Part shown: piece after piece, positions 1 to 11,219 of the stretch | Layout: each line of letters starts with the position of its first letter | Numbering within the stretch: position 1 is the stretch's first letter | NCBI GenBank assembly: GCA_033064195.1 | Contig: JARBJD010000076.1 | Coordinates: forward strand, 208,047 to 272,046 | DNA from: Blattamonas nauphoetae | Lineage: Eukaryota > Preaxostyla > Oxymonadida | Length of the DNA stretch: 64,000 nucleotides | Reading direction: 5' to 3' | Program-made: the position numbers and the translations under genes | Notes under the pieces: model-generated | What the model was told of the DNA's origin: nothing | What the model saw: the letters and a program-made list of their open reading frames with translations, nothing else | Database searches by the model: none

Positions 1-586
1 TCGGTGCGACGTCCAGAAACGGCAGCGGGAGGAAGTTGAGATAATGCTTCGGTTCGTTAGGAATATCTGCGTACCAAATAACCAGTGTAGACTATTGCCC
101 AGGTGTGTGTGGATTTCGGAAAGTTGGGGTGAAGAATGGCGAGTAGTTTTGGCGAAGGGGAGACAGAGGACGTTTCGGGTGTATTGAACGGGCTGAAATC
201 AGCATAGTGAATGATCTGGTTGCTCTGAGTTTTGTATGTCGTCAGAAAAGAGAAGAATTGTGTGGTGGACTCTATTCTGAAGAAAATTGAGAATAGGGCA
301 GAAAAAAGATATCACGAACTAAACAAAACACACTACCAATGCAGATAAGAACAAAATGATGCGATGATGATCCCAAAATGCACAAGGATCAAGAGAGAGA
401 GATGTTTCACACAAATAATTGAAAAGAGGCATTCATACAACTCCGGTCCGCAAGTAAAGAGATTACCATCTACAATCTTGCTTATTTCAAATGAAGATCA
501 TGTAGTTGATGATACAGTGAGATCCGACCCTTAGAAAAAAACGTGACTGACACTGACCGGCACTTTTGGCCGGTCAGACAAGCCTA
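1..586. mobile_element. Right part of a hAT-like element (left end outside window)
   Basis: The stretch ending at 586 (...GGCCGGTCAGACAAGCCTA) matches the right end of the complete hAT-like element at 39557-48371, including the subterminal run GACACTGACCGG..CACTTTTGGCCGGTC and a GATCYGACCC box about 35 nt further in. Both ends finish in a GCCTA terminus. The eight bases after it, CTACACTA, would be the target duplication, but the other side is not in the window. No convincing protein is visible in 1-540; the minus strand has short open stretches only. This is probably a non-autonomous copy or one with cargo. The terminus is seen directly; the family follows from the 8-bp duplication of the other copy. 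Confidence 0.55.
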
Positions 587-1460
587 CTACACTACTTAGA
601 GTTTTTTTGGCCCACAAAGTCCACCCTTTCCTTCTGTTCTCTCACTCATTCTTAAAAGTGAAGATCAAAAAAAGGAGTATCAAAGGGTTGATCACTTCAC
701 GGAAACATATCTCCAAGAAAACCGGAAAGTAACTCATTCTTTATTCATTTAAGATCAATTCACAGGAAAATTACTCAAACTTTCTTCATCCCGAACTGAG
801 AAAGCCATTCGTCGACAATCATTGAAGAGTGATTGGTTTCGTCACCGAGATAATATCACTGCCACAATCATTATCATCGCTCAGCCCTTAATGTCGATGT
901 ATCACAGAAAACTGGCATAGACATAAGTTTCATCTTTTCTATCGTTCATTCACATGCACAGATCCTCCTTCGTCACCACAACAGCCATCGATACCTGGTT
1001 CACTCTCATCCGACGTCTCAACGCTGTGGTTGCACGTCAATCCTTAAGCTCTTCGACTGAAGAAACTGTTCAGAAAGTGGACCAAGACATTCAGATCGTC
1101 ATTTTATCGAAACCACGTATTTTTTCTCCTATCACTCATTTATCTGATATCAATCGTGTTTTGGATTTAACTTGTCAGAATATGTCCTCTTGGCGTCAAA
1201 ATTCGAAGTTTCATCTCGATATGGACGAAATGTAGCATCACTTTCAATCCTCATTCCACTGTTCGCCTATCTTTTCTCTCAGATTTTTCCCATATATCAC
1301 AATCTTCCAGGACAGTATACTCAAGATTTTTGGAGGTCTCTTCAAATCTTATCGAAAACTTACGAGTACTTTCTCAAATATTGGAGAATCTTCTTCTCGT
1401 TTTTCTTTGTCTTTTTTCAGTCTATTGTAGAAAATAACCAAACCATTTGCGTCCTTCGAT
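587..1460. other. No recognisable gene
   Basis: Only short open frames without family features are present, and none has a convincing start. A T-rich and C-rich stretch at 1240-1500 may be the upstream part of the decayed locus that follows. I see no repeat or RNA gene here. Confidence 0.4.
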
Positions 1461-3131
1461 ATGATTCTTCCACAGTACTCCAACAATTTCGATTCAATTT
1501 TCTTGTCAGGCCTCCCACCCCCCGGATTGAGTTTGCCAACCTTAGTCTTCACGTTTATTTCCGTATTTGGAACAGATACACGTTCTTTCTTCCGATATAC
1601 TCTGAAATGTTGGATGAGCAATCATTCTTCTAATGGTTTACACCACATTCTGATTATTACTCCATGCAGATGCTTCATTTCCCACCTCAACACTGTCGGC
1701 CGATCAATTGTGATCGGAGAAGATTCAAACTATGTAAACCAAGTTTCTCATTTTCTGTTGAGAGTATACTGTCTTTTCCATCAGATGGTCAATTCTCTAC
1801 TTCTCTTAACTCCACAACATTGTCCAACATCACGTCTCTCCATCAAACCAGCTCCCTTCGTTCCTCTCCCCGATTCTGATGCGAAGACTGGAGGTCAGAT
1901 CTGGTTTCCTCCTCCATCGACACCAACCCACTTTGCATCTCGCACAAATTCCAAAGAAACGCGCCCCCAAAATCAATGCCAGTCCCCATCCCTCTCCGCC
2001 GCAAAGGCAGACTTTTCGGTGCCAAATTCACCAACTTTAATTCTCACACCATCTCAACTCCCTCCTGCTCCTCTTTCTCTCCCAATGGCTGCGAACAGAG
2101 AGCGAAAACGAACTCGCTTCATCCAAAGCTCAACAGACACCGCTCTATCTCAATTCGAGCAAGTTTTTGTTGGTAGGTCTCATAAGCATTATGGTGTATA
2201 TGCGCTTGGGAAGGAAACAATGGCTGTCCTCCGACACGAGAAGGAGGATCTTGAGAAGTCCCAAGCAGGCCACAAACCAGACAAACATGAACACAGTGGC
2301 TTTGTAAATTCGCCTCTCATCAACCAAGAGATTACAACAATCGAAGACCGTTCAAACCCAACACGCTCCCATTCACACAACTCCCTCGGACGCCGACGAA
2401 GCGAAATGCGACTGAAGCAGACAGCTGTCGAGCGTCCACCGCCGCCAAAACCAGAAACAATCCAACTCGGCTGGACAGAGCTGGACGAGACCGTCAAGTT
2501 TGTTGGGCGAGTCACAAACACAAAATACAGCTCGACGATCACCAACTATCCTTCGGGGCTCACCACACCGCTCCCCACACCGTCCCAACCACCCACCACA
2601 CCGCTCCCCACTCCCTCCCAACCACCCACCACACCGCTCCCCACACCCTCCCAACCACCCACCACACCGCTCCCCACTCCCTCCCAGCCGCCCACCACAC
2701 CGCTCCCCACTCCCTCCCAACCACCCACCACACCGCTCCCCACTCCCTCCCAACCACCCACCACACCGCTCCCCACTCCCTCCCAACCACCCACCACACC
2801 GCTCCCCACTCCCTCCCAACCACCCACCACACCGCTCCCCACTCCTCCCAACCACCCACCACACCGCTCCCCACTCCCTCCCAACCACCCACCACACCGC
2901 TCCCACTCCCTCCCAACCACCCACCACACCGCTCCCCACTCCCTCCCAACCACCCACCACACCGCTCCCCACTCCCTCCCAACCACCCACCACACCGCTC
3001 CCCACTCCCTCCCAGCCGCCCACCACTCAAACCCCACACGTCGAACTCCTCCGCCAGCGCCGAATGAGTGGTCTGACATCATCGCTGAGTGTGGGAGGAC
3101 CGACAGCGTGTGGATTGTGAGGGGGGATTGA
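1461..3131 (+). pseudogene. Open frame ending in a proline-rich repeat, probably part of a decayed receptor-like gene
   Basis: A 556-codon open stretch. The middle (about residues 200-330) looks like real protein, charged and not low-complexity. The last third is an 11-residue repeat, TPLPTPSQPPT, encoded by a 33-bp tandem array. Some array units have lost a base, so the frame of the repeat changes and the other strands and frames also stay open. The first codons carry no clear signal peptide. It lies 1.6 kb upstream of a transmembrane and kinase-like segment on the same strand, so it may be the extracellular part of that receptor-like gene. I do not recognise the fold. Much of the openness comes from the repeat, so the coding claim is weak. 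Confidence 0.35.
2560..3027. repeat. 33-bp tandem array (about 14 units)
   Basis: The unit reads CCACCCACCACACCGCTCCC plus 13 further bases and is C-rich. The length is divisible by three and encodes TPLPTPSQPPT. At least two units are one base short (near 2840 and 2905), which shifts the frame. Minor variants (AGCCG for AACCA) recur near both ends, as expected for unequal exchange. Confidence 0.9.
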
Positions 3132-4431
3132 AAGACAGGAGACAGGTTGTGTGGAAGATACAGTCTGCACCGTGCCGAAAGAGGAACCGCTGGAGAGACA
3201 TAGTCCACGTCGACGAAACCCCACGTTTCAGACCACACGATACCCTCTCCCACCTTCACCATCACCACCAACCCTCAGACGAGATCAACACACCCATCGT
3301 CTCACACGATTCGTCCCTCCACACATTCCACACCATCGACGAGGACGACAGACACTCCAACGCCACCAACACCCGACTCGAACACAAACACCGCTTCATG
3401 TCGCATTCATCCGCAATCTTCCCAAACGACAGAATTCAATCGATGGTGTCGTTTGGAGCGTCGCGAAAGAACAGCTTTCGGTCTGTTCCGGCGGAGGACG
3501 AGTGGGAGAGCGTGGAGGAGGGTGTGGATCTGCTTGTGTACGCTGGGCTCACACCTGGTCTCTCTGTGCAGGGACTTGTCGGAGTGTGTTCTCTCTTCTC
3601 TTCATCTTTTATTTTGTCTTTGTTCGTGTGCTCTTCCTCTTCAGACTGATCTCTCCCCTCTTCTCCTCCCCGTATCCTGTCACTCTCATCAACCTAAACA
3701 CCCACACTGTCGTCAACACCCTTCCGAAAAACACGGCCACTCCCAATCTCGAGCAAAACCAGCACCAGCTCTTCCTCTCCTTCATACGTAGCTTCGACGC
3801 CACAGCTGCCAATCATCTTCTCTCACTCGACGCGGCACAACCAGAAACACTCCGCGAATCAGACCTCACCTCTCTCTCGACATCCGAAAACGAACGAGTT
3901 GATCTCTTCTTCACATGCCCACAGCCACGATTGATCTCGCTCAGTCAAACACCAACGCCCAGCGGCTCCCCAACCCACTTTCTACTCACCTCTCGTCCCC
4001 TCGTTCACAATGTGCTCGAAGCCGCTCTCCAACACTTACCTCCTCCCACAACGCCTTCTCAGTCGAATACTTGTCCATATTCCACACAGACATCACCCGA
4101 CCCGGCTCGAATTGGACTGTCGCGCCCAGCGGGGCACCAGGACGTGCCGTGCCTGATCTTCTGCCTCCTTCTGATTGTGCGGAACAGGTCATCTGGAGGC
4201 GTGAGCAAGCCCAAAGCAATTCGCATGGTCAACGTCTTCGATCCCGCGTTCCCGTTCCTCTCGTTCGTTGAGCGCCACGAGTCGGTGCTTGGGTCGGCAG
4301 GGCCTGATCGGGCACAGCTGGGAAAGCGAGTATCGTCGCTGTACCGCTTTGTTGTTCGCGCGTGGCACTCCGAAGAGGAAGCGACGATTTTGTTGAAAGG
4401 GGGCACGAAGAATGGGAAGTGGGGTGGCTGA
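3089..4431 (+). CDS. Unrecognised host coding region, possibly two exons
   Basis: Two successive open frames look protein-like: 3089-about 3595 (acidic and histidine-rich) and about 3645-4431 (containing FLSFVERHESVLGSA and YRFVVRAWHSEEEATILLK). The frame change falls on a stretch that could be a short intron, starting at GTGTGTTC near 3586 and ending in a pyrimidine tract plus CAG at 3645. That would join the pieces, but several GT choices exist. The region sits between the proline-rich ORF and the transmembrane/kinase-like segment and could be the middle of the same decayed gene. No family is recognised. Confidence 0.3.
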
Positions 4432-5475
4432 CAACAATGGAACACGACAAAACACTGACGAAGCGATTGTTGGTGCCGGACAAAGGAGAACGACGCACGC
4501 GACAGGGATCGCCAAGGAAGTGTGGGCGCAGGCAGCGAGAAGCAAGAAAAGCTGGTAGGAACGATGAATTTGAATTTCGAAGGGTCGGAGGAGTGAAAGT
4601 GTTCGAAGCTGGTTTCGAATCGAAGTCGAACGAAGAACAACCACTTCGTTTCGAGATTTCGTCTCTCGAACCGTCGAAATGGACTGAAACCGAATTGTCA
4701 TTCATCCTCCCCCAATCATCTCTGACAAGCTTGAGCCAGAAAATGGATCGTCGGTGCCGACTTGTGTTTGGAGATGGGCAGAACACAGACTCATCCTCGC
4801 TGATTGGACAGGGGAAAGGAAACATGTCTCAAGCAGGAGTGGTCACTTCGATTGTCATTCCGATTGTTGCAGTGATCCTCGTTGGTCTGCTTCTGATCAT
4901 CATCGTGATCGTTCTGTGCCGTCGTCGGGTCTGAAACGAATGTTGACGACGAATCCCTTCAGCGAAGTGTTGACTCGTCTGTCGCCTCACTGGGTCGTTT
5001 TGGATCAATCGAACAATGTCTCCTCCGAATCGAGGACCTGCCAAACGAAATATCTCTCCCCAACCCAACCGCAGCAAGTCAATCAAAGAGTAGCGAAGAT
5101 CGTCGCTGGAACGTGTCTGAACAAGACAAAGTGGAAGGCGAGGAGGCGAACGTGATATCGATTGACCAAACGAAAGTGTCGGTTTTTCGGCTCAGCCTTG
5201 TCATGTGGGAACTTGAGACTGACCTTGTGCCGTTCGCGGAGCTGGATGCAGTGAATGCGTCTCGGCAGATGAAGGCAGGAGTGATGCCTCTGATCCACAA
5301 CTGGGAAGACGAACCGTTTGCAGATCTTATTCGCGAATGCCTCTCTCTCGCTCCCGACGACCGACCATCGCTTGACGATGTGAAATCTCGCCTTGAATCG
5401 CTCAACTCGAATCCATCTCCAGCTCCCCTGAATCAACCTGAACACATCAATCTTTCGTTTCGATCCACACAACTA
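4362..5475 (+). pseudogene. Receptor-like protein, transmembrane helix and pseudokinase tail (decayed)
   Basis: Residues encoded at 4824-4934 form a classic single-pass helix: VVTSIVIPIVAVILVGLLL, a further run of I and V, then CRRR as stop-transfer. After a stop, the kinase C-lobe continues in another frame at about 5113-5410: SVFRLSLVMWELET (subdomain IX, with the usual DV.S.G aspartate and glycine replaced), LVPFAELDAVNASRQ, then ECLSLAPDDRPSLDDV (subdomain XI arginine kept). The piece LTRLSPHWVVLDQSNNV at about 4965-5015 corresponds to the segment around the catalytic loop but lacks HRDxxxxN. From memory, oxymonads carry many such beta-helix or beta-sandwich/TM/pseudokinase proteins. The frame changes and missing catalytic residues indicate a pseudogene of a pseudokinase. 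Confidence 0.6.
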
Positions 5476-5479
5476 ACGT

Positions 5480-5947
5480 CAAGAGGACTCAACTCGTCTT
5501 TTGTTTGTCTTCATTTCTCCGGCGATTCACGCGTTCTGCCGCTCTCTGCATTCTGTCTCGCTGTGAAGAAGTGGATCAGATGCGTCGCTTCGAATCATTC
5601 TCAACTGTCGATTCCGATAATGTCCTCTTTCGAGTTATTTTGTGTTGTCACTTCTTATCACTCGGTCATCGTTCGCTCTGAGTCTCCTGGGCTCAGACGA
5701 AGGATTCACTCTCCACATTCGTGTCGTTGTCTCCAGATGCACATCAGAACTCTTGAATGCTGACACTTCCGACTTTCTTTCTATTCTGACTCACTTTGTT
5801 TTGCTCAAACAAAGAGAAAAGTCACAAAAGCGACTGACAGCTGACAAGCCTTTTCACGTGGTCACCTATGTCCACAAAGTGTATTATTTTGTTGTTTCTA
5901 TTGGATAACTGTTTTATCTCACTCTCTTTCTCTCATTTATGCAAGTG
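5480..5947. other. Spacer upstream of gene A
   Basis: I see no recognisable gene. The last 70 bases are pyrimidine-rich and end in the shared upstream motif of the helical-repeat family. Confidence 0.4.
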
Positions 5948-5958
5948 ACCCATCACGA
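5948..5958 (+). promoter_or_regulatory. Shared upstream motif of family gene A
   Basis: ACCCATCACGA, a one-base variant of ACCCATAACGA, ends 25 nt before the chosen ATG. The same motif sits 24-25 nt before the ATG in genes B, C, E and F. TAACG-type cores resemble Myb recognition elements; that role is inference. Confidence 0.55.
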
Positions 5959-5983
5959 AAGTTTCTGCGCTTACTCAATCAGA

Positions 5984-7051
5984 ATGGGCAATATTATCAA
6001 TAAAATGGACACCTACTCAAATGCAACATGCTCTGATTTGTCCTCCTCTGATTTGCCATTTTCAACAGATTGTTCTCCTTTCCTTCGTTGGGAAGAAGAC
6101 CAACCAAACTCTGAATCCGAAAAGGCTGTTCTCTTTCAGTCTCTCGTATCCACTGTGAAATTACATCCTGCACATGATGTCTCTCTGGAAGCAAAAGCTG
6201 TAAAACTTCTCAACTCTGTGAATCCAAAGGACGGCCAATCAGCAGATGCGCTTCTCAGCCACCATGCGTCAGCCTCAAGTGATTCTTCGACAGATTTCGT
6301 ACTGTCCATGGTTGTGCTCATTTCCTCAGGCAGTCATGCCATCACCACAGCAACAATGGAGATGCTGGAGTTTCTGGTTTTATGGTGTTCCACTCCAGTC
6401 CATCTTTCCCTCGTCAAAGCTGATCTGATCCCTCAACTCATCGCATCTCTCAATCCACAGTCTCTTCCATTTGACAAAGCAGTCGATATCCACATCAACG
6501 TCATGAACATCGTCGTTCATTCAATCTGGCTCTCAACTCCGGATTATCTCGCCAAACTCGAAATTGAAGACGACGATGAGCAACAAGCTGTTCATGAGAC
6601 GGTTCTGAAGCAAGTTCTCGTACCTTCAGAGAAGTATATTTGGCATTTGTGCACAAACCGCTACTCGATCATCGATGAAGATCTGTCAGATGAGTTCATG
6701 ACATTCATCTCCCAGTTCCTCTTAATATGTCCATATTATCAACCAACAATGGATTTTATTGTCCATATACCCGTTGCCCTCTCAATACCAAGTTGTCTGT
6801 CATTTTACGATTCAGAAGACTCACACTGGGGTTGTTTATATTTCATAATGGATGCCCAGCGGGATTTGAACAAGACAAGGAGAGAAGAGCGGCAGATGGG
6901 GGAGAAAGTCCATCGAATGTTGAGAATGGAGGGCATCGAAGATGTGATTGAAGAAAAGCTGCAGAACGACAAAAACGGAACGTACGGAGGATGGACTGCT
7001 GATAACTCGATCAGATGGAGCAACCAACTGGGCGTGAACATTCCACTGTAA
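5984..7051 (+). CDS. Helical-repeat family protein, copy A (intact)
   Basis: A 355-aa protein of a family with at least six recognisable members here. It starts MGNIINK. I chose this ATG over the one at 5939 because the shared motif and gene C both place the start here. The N-terminal ~45 residues are variable and include CSPFLRWEED. Residues 50-200 look like alpha-helical repeats (VKADLIPQLIASLNPQSLPF). The conserved block has AVHETVLKQVLVPSEKYIWH, a conserved HLC..R.SI, and LRMEGIEDVIEEKLQND, ending WSNQLGVNIPL. No signal peptide or membrane segment is seen. Predicted to be a cytosolic HEAT/ARM-like solenoid; function unknown. From memory, similar proteins are abundant in Blattamonas. It is followed by the family's conserved 3' segment. 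Confidence 0.8.
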   Translation: MGNIINKMDTYSNATCSDLSSSDLPFSTDCSPFLRWEEDQPNSESEKAVLFQSLVSTVKLHPAHDVSLEAKAVKLLNSVNPKDGQSADALLSHHASASSDSSTDFVLSMVVLISSGSHAITTATMEMLEFLVLWCSTPVHLSLVKADLIPQLIASLNPQSLPFDKAVDIHINVMNIVVHSIWLSTPDYLAKLEIEDDDEQQAVHETVLKQVLVPSEKYIWHLCTNRYSIIDEDLSDEFMTFISQFLLICPYYQPTMDFIVHIPVALSIPSCLSFYDSEDSHWGCLYFIMDAQRDLNKTRREERQMGEKVHRMLRMEGIEDVIEEKLQNDKNGTYGGWTADNSIRWSNQLGVNIPL

Positions 7052-7057
7052 GAATAG

Positions 7058-7260
7058 AAACTGACAAGAACCAACGAACATTTCGCACTGTTTCTGCCTT
7101 CTGTTAGACAACAAACACTGTTTGTGTGTGATCGTTGTCGGCGCTGGCATCACCTCATGGTTTGATTGGCCGGAACGATTGAGATTCTCTCTCGCCAATC
7201 TCCTTCAATCGTCACCACACTCTCCTTCTCTTCCACTGCCACTTTCGCACTGCTCAGAAA
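7058..7260 (+). other. Conserved 3' segment after gene A
   Basis: About 200 bp after the stop are shared with genes B, C, D and E. One reading frame keeps LFVCDRCRxWHHL in all of them, followed by a run around AACGATTGAGATTCTCTCTC and a region ending near GCACTGCTC. It may be an untranslated region, a downstream exon or part of the duplicated unit. The CxxC...WHH pattern is zinc-finger-like, but no complete domain is visible. Confidence 0.6.
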
Positions 7261-7435
7261 TGGAAGGGAATACGTGGGCCACTCGATCCGTTATGACCAT
7301 TCGCTGCAGTTTGCGTGACTTCCCTGATTCCTGATTGTGCCCCAACATCGTCTTCTCTTCATGACGCCGATGAGACGGCATTTCAGCATCGATCCACCAT
7401 CGCCCACCGTCCTCGACTCTTCCGAAAACCGAAGA

Positions 7436-8670
7436 ACCAGAATACTTCTTCATCCACACCAACCCATCCCTGCTCGCTCTCACCTCGAAAAGGAAGAAGA
7501 ACCAGAATACTTCTTCATCCACACCAACCAATCCCTGCTCGCTCTCACCTCGAAAAGGAAGAAGAACCAGAATACTTCTTCATCCACACCAACCAATCCC
7601 TGCTCGCTCTCACCTCGAAAAGGAAGAAGAACCAGAATACTTCTTCATCCACACCAACCCATCCCTGCTCGCTCTCACCTCGAAAAGGAAGAAGAACCAG
7701 AATACTTCTTCATCCACACCAACCCATCCCTGCTCGCTCTCACCTCGAAAAGGAAGAAGAACCAGAATACTTCTTCATCCACACCAACCCATCCCTGCTC
7801 GCTCTCACCTCGAAAAGGAAGAAGAACCAGAATACTTCTTCATCCACACCAACCAATCCCTGCTCGCTCTCACCTCGAAAAGGAAGAAGAACCAGAATAC
7901 TTCTTCATCCACACCAACCAATCCCTGCTCGCTCTCACCTCGAAAAGGAAGAAGAACCAGAATACTTCTTCATCCACACCAACCAATCCCTGCTCGCTCT
8001 CACCTCGAAAAGGAAGAAGAACCAGAATACTTCTTCATCCACACCAACCAATCCCTGCTCGCTCTCACCTCGAAAAGGAAGAAGAACCAGAATACTTCTT
8101 CATCCACACCAACCAATCCCTGCTCGCTCTCACCTCGAAAAGGAAGAAGAACCAGAATACTTCTTCATCCACACCAACCCATCCCTGCTCGCTCTCACCT
8201 CGAAAAGGAAGAAGAACCAGAATACTTCTTCATCCACACCAACCAATCCCTGCTCGCTCTCACCTCGAAAGGAAGAAGAACCAGAATACTTCTTCATCCA
8301 CACCAACCAATCCCTGCTCGCTCTCACCTCGAAAAGGAAGAAGAACCAGAATACTTCTTCATCCACACCAACCAATCCCTGCTCGCTCTCACCTCGAAAA
8401 GGAAGAAGAACCAGAATACTTCTTCATCCACACCAACCAATCCCTGCTCGCTCTCACCTCGAAAAGGAAGAAGAACCAGAATACTTCTTCATCCACACCA
8501 ACCAATCCCTGCTCGCTCTCACCTCGAAAAGGAAGAAGAACCAGAATACTTCTTCATCCACACCAACCAATCCCTGCTCGCTCTCACCTCGAAAAGGAAG
8601 AAGAACCAGAATACTTCTTCATCCACACCAACCCATCCCTGCTCGCTCTCACCTCGAAAAGGAAGAAGAA
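7436..8670. repeat. 65-bp tandem array (19 units)
   Basis: The unit starts ACCAGAATACTTCTTCATCC and ends CGAAAAGGAAGAAGA. Nineteen units are nearly identical, differing mainly at CCAACCCATC versus CCAACCAATC; one unit (near 8270) lacks an A. Because 65 is not a multiple of three, consecutive units fall in different frames and long open frames arise on both strands. These are not independent genes. The array sits where gene A's unit passes into a diverged family copy. Confidence 0.95.
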
Positions 8671-8689
8671 CCAGACTTCCTGTCAACTG

Positions 8690-9560
8690 TTGTCCTGAAA
8701 TCGGGCGCTTGACATGTTCATCCGCTCTTCTGTTTGATCTTGCTCGCTCTGGTTGTCGAAGGATCCCCTTTCTTGAGATGGATCCTGAAAAACACTCCGA
8801 GCAAACACGAAAATGCAAGAACATCTGTGCCTCCTCGCTTTTGTGAAAGATCACGACATGGACAAACTTGAAAGACAAATTGAACCCAACACGATTGTTG
8901 TACACGTTCTGAAACCAGCCGAACCTTTCATCCACGTTTCTTCAGCCGGCCACACTTGGATGCACACTCGAGACCAATCAACTCGATTTATGGAACTTCT
9001 TTCCGACCACTTGCTCGTTAGTGTGGAGGCTGAAATGCCCAACGAGATGGAGAGAGATGTGAAAAGAAGAAATGAAGCTGAACGATGTCTCTCTTCCAGC
9101 ACAGACCTTTCGGGAAAATCGAAAACAACAAAAACGGATCATTCGGAGGATGGGTTGTTGTTCAATCGATTGAATGGAGCAATCGGCAGGTCATGAACCT
9201 CCCACAGCTCAGATTGTAACAGACAAGAACCAGGAATCGTTTCGATCACGATGAATAACCAGCTGGGCATGAACCTTCCGGAACAGGAACATGAAGGGAC
9301 ACAGACAGAAACCAGTAACAATTTCGAACTGTTTGTGATGTCTGGGAATCTGCGTGGATTCGCAGCCGAGCGTTGACAGCAGAGATGGAACCGTGCTGCA
9401 ACGATGGGAGACACGTCTCGTGTTTGAAGGAATGGATGGCTTCGAAAACACGATCGAACACCATCGAAGCGAGAACTCAGAATCTGAAGGGGACAGGATT
9501 GTTCGATGTTCGATGAAATGGAGCGATTTTCAGGGAGAGAACGTCACCGAACACATATTT
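8690..9560 (+). pseudogene. Diverged family copy downstream of gene A
   Basis: At 8813-9196 an open frame aligns by eye with the family's conserved block: TIVVHVLKPAEPFIH for ETVLKQVLVPSEKYIWH, and RDQSTRFMELLSDHLL for GDQSRRFLELLAQLL. The family ending follows in another frame at about 9150-9215 (VQSIEWSNRQVMNLPQL). It is followed at 9240-9300 by a second copy of the last residues (NNQLGMNLPEQE). At 9375-9560 a diverged C-terminal block, RWETRLVFEGMDGFENTIE, corresponds to W..V..LRMEGIEDxIE and recurs at 35.9 kb. Frame changes and duplicated endings mark it as a decayed relative, the second gene of the repeating unit. Confidence 0.5.
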
Positions 9561-9779
9561 TTCAGATTTTTCGAGAACTCATCTTCTCCGTCAACCACAC
9601 CTTCACATTTGTGCCGACTCGACACTCGACACCAGCGACAGCATCTCTGACTTGTATCTTCCGTGCCGACTCGCCGCTTGATTCATCGAATAGCTCATCT
9701 GCCATGAGGATATGTTGTGTTCTTCCGTTTGGACGATTATTTCATCTCACATTCATTGTTTCACTCAACCTTTTTTCTG

Positions 9780-9790
9780 ACCCATAACGA
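9780..9790 (+). promoter_or_regulatory. Shared upstream motif of family gene B
   Basis: ACCCATAACGA lies 24 nt before the ATG at 9815. A second shared element, TTTGGAC..TTATTTCATCTC, lies about 50 nt further upstream and also occurs before genes E and (weaker) F. Confidence 0.6.
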
Positions 9791-9814
9791 GTGATTTCCC
9801 TTGATTCCAACAGA

Positions 9815-10888
9815 ATGACTGGTTTAGATTCGAAGATTAACGCCTCCACAGATTATACATGTTCTGGTATCTCTTAATCTTGTGTGTCATGTTCTCCAGA
9901 TTGCTCTTCTTTCCTCAATTGGCAATTCAGTCTCAAAGAATCTGAATCCGAAAAGGTCGTCGTCTTTCGATCTCTCGTTGCCACTGTGAAGATCCAGCCT
10001 TCGCTTGATGTCTCTCTGGAGGCTAAAGCCGTGGAATTTCTAAAATCTGTCAATCCGTACGATGACACATCAGCAGATGCTTTTATCACCGGCCTTGCCT
10101 CGATTTCTGAAGAATATTTGACAGACTTCGTACAGTCCATGATGGTGCTCTTTTCTTCACCCAGTCAGGTCATCACCACAGCAACAATGAAGATGCTCAG
10201 AACTCTGATCGATTGGTGTTCACCAAAAATCCGCCTTGCCCTCTTCAAAGCTGATCTGATCCCTCAACTCATCAACACTCTCAACATACTGTCTCTTTCA
10301 TTCACGGAAGCAATCGATATCCACACATGTCTCATGAAAACAATCACCAGATCTCTCTCGCTCACAACTCCGGATGGTCTCCGATACCTCAGAATCACAG
10401 ATCGCAATGAACAACAATCTGTTCACGAAACGGTTTTGCAGCAAGTTCTGACCTCTTCGGAGAAGTATATTTGCCATTTGTGTTTAAACCGATTCTCGAT
10501 CATCGATGGAGACCAATCTTGGGATTTTGTTGATCTCCTCGCCAGACTCCTCCGAATATGCCCGTATTATCAATCCACAATGGATTTCGTCCTGAATATG
10601 CCTGTATTTCTCACGATTCCAAGTTCTTTCACATTCTTCGAAACAGAGAGCTCCGTCTTTTGGTTTCTGAATGCAATGATCGATGCCCAGCACGAATGGA
10701 ACGAAACAAGGGGAGAAGGACGACAGATATGGAAGACAGAGAATCAAATGTTGAGAATGGAGGGCATCGAAGATACGATTGAAGAAAAACTGAGCATCAA
10801 CCAAAATGCACACTTTGGAAGATGTGTTCTTAGCAACTCGATCAGATGGAACAACCTGCTCGGCATGAACATTCCCTGGCGAGGATAG
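9815..10888 (+). pseudogene. Helical-repeat family protein, copy B (early stop)
   Basis: The frame runs from the ATG at 9815 to a TAG at 10886, the same length as intact copies. It has one in-frame TAA at 9875 (codon 21), where genes C and E have serine codons. After it the whole family sequence is intact: CSPDCSSFLNW, FKADLIPQLINTLNILSL, AVHETVL-type block (SVHETVLQQVLTSSEKYICH), FSIIDGDQSWDFVDLLARLL, LRMEGIEDTIEEKLS, IRWNNLLGMNIPWRG. There is no in-frame ATG soon after the stop, so a shorter start is unlikely to save the N-terminus. It is either a young pseudogene or carries a sequencing error. The upstream motif and 3' segment are both present. Confidence 0.7.
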
Positions 10889-11215
10889 AAACAGACAAGA
10901 ACCAACGATCATTTCGAACTGTGTCTGACTTCTTCCGGACGCCAAACACTGTTTGTGTGTGATCGTTGTCGGCTTTGGCATCACCTCACGATTCCGATTG
11001 CCCGAACGCTTCGGATTCTCTCTCTCAGTCTCGCTCGATGGTCGCCACACTCTCCTTCATTCTCCTTCGTCGCCACTCTCGCACTGCTCCAAAAGAGAAG
11101 TCGTCCATCCTCACCATTCCTCGCAGTTTGTGTTTGCGTGATTGTTACGTGATTCTTCTCCACAAAGTTACTCTCTTGATGGTTCATTCCAATCGTGCGA
11201 TGCCATTTCAGAATC
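10889..11215 (+). other. Conserved 3' segment after gene B
   Basis: Matches the segment after gene A through LFVCDRCRLWHHL, GGATTCTCTCTC and the run ending GATGCCATTTCAGAATCGATGA (also near 7375 in gene A's unit as GGCATTTCAGCATCGAT). It leads into a diverged copy, as in the other units. Confidence 0.55.
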
Positions 11216-11219
11216 GATG

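Noticed and set aside
3151-4271. Several overlapping plus frames taken as separate genes
   Set aside because: They overlap in different frames without domain support; at most one spliced gene is plausible here.
5939-5983. Upstream ATG at 5939 as the start of gene A
   Set aside because: It would translate across the shared upstream motif; genes B, C, E and F all start 24-25 nt after the motif.
7205-8698. Long open frames on both strands through the 65-bp array
   Set aside because: They arise from repetition of a stop-free unit whose length is not a multiple of three; frames on both strands stay open together, so they are not evidence of a gene.
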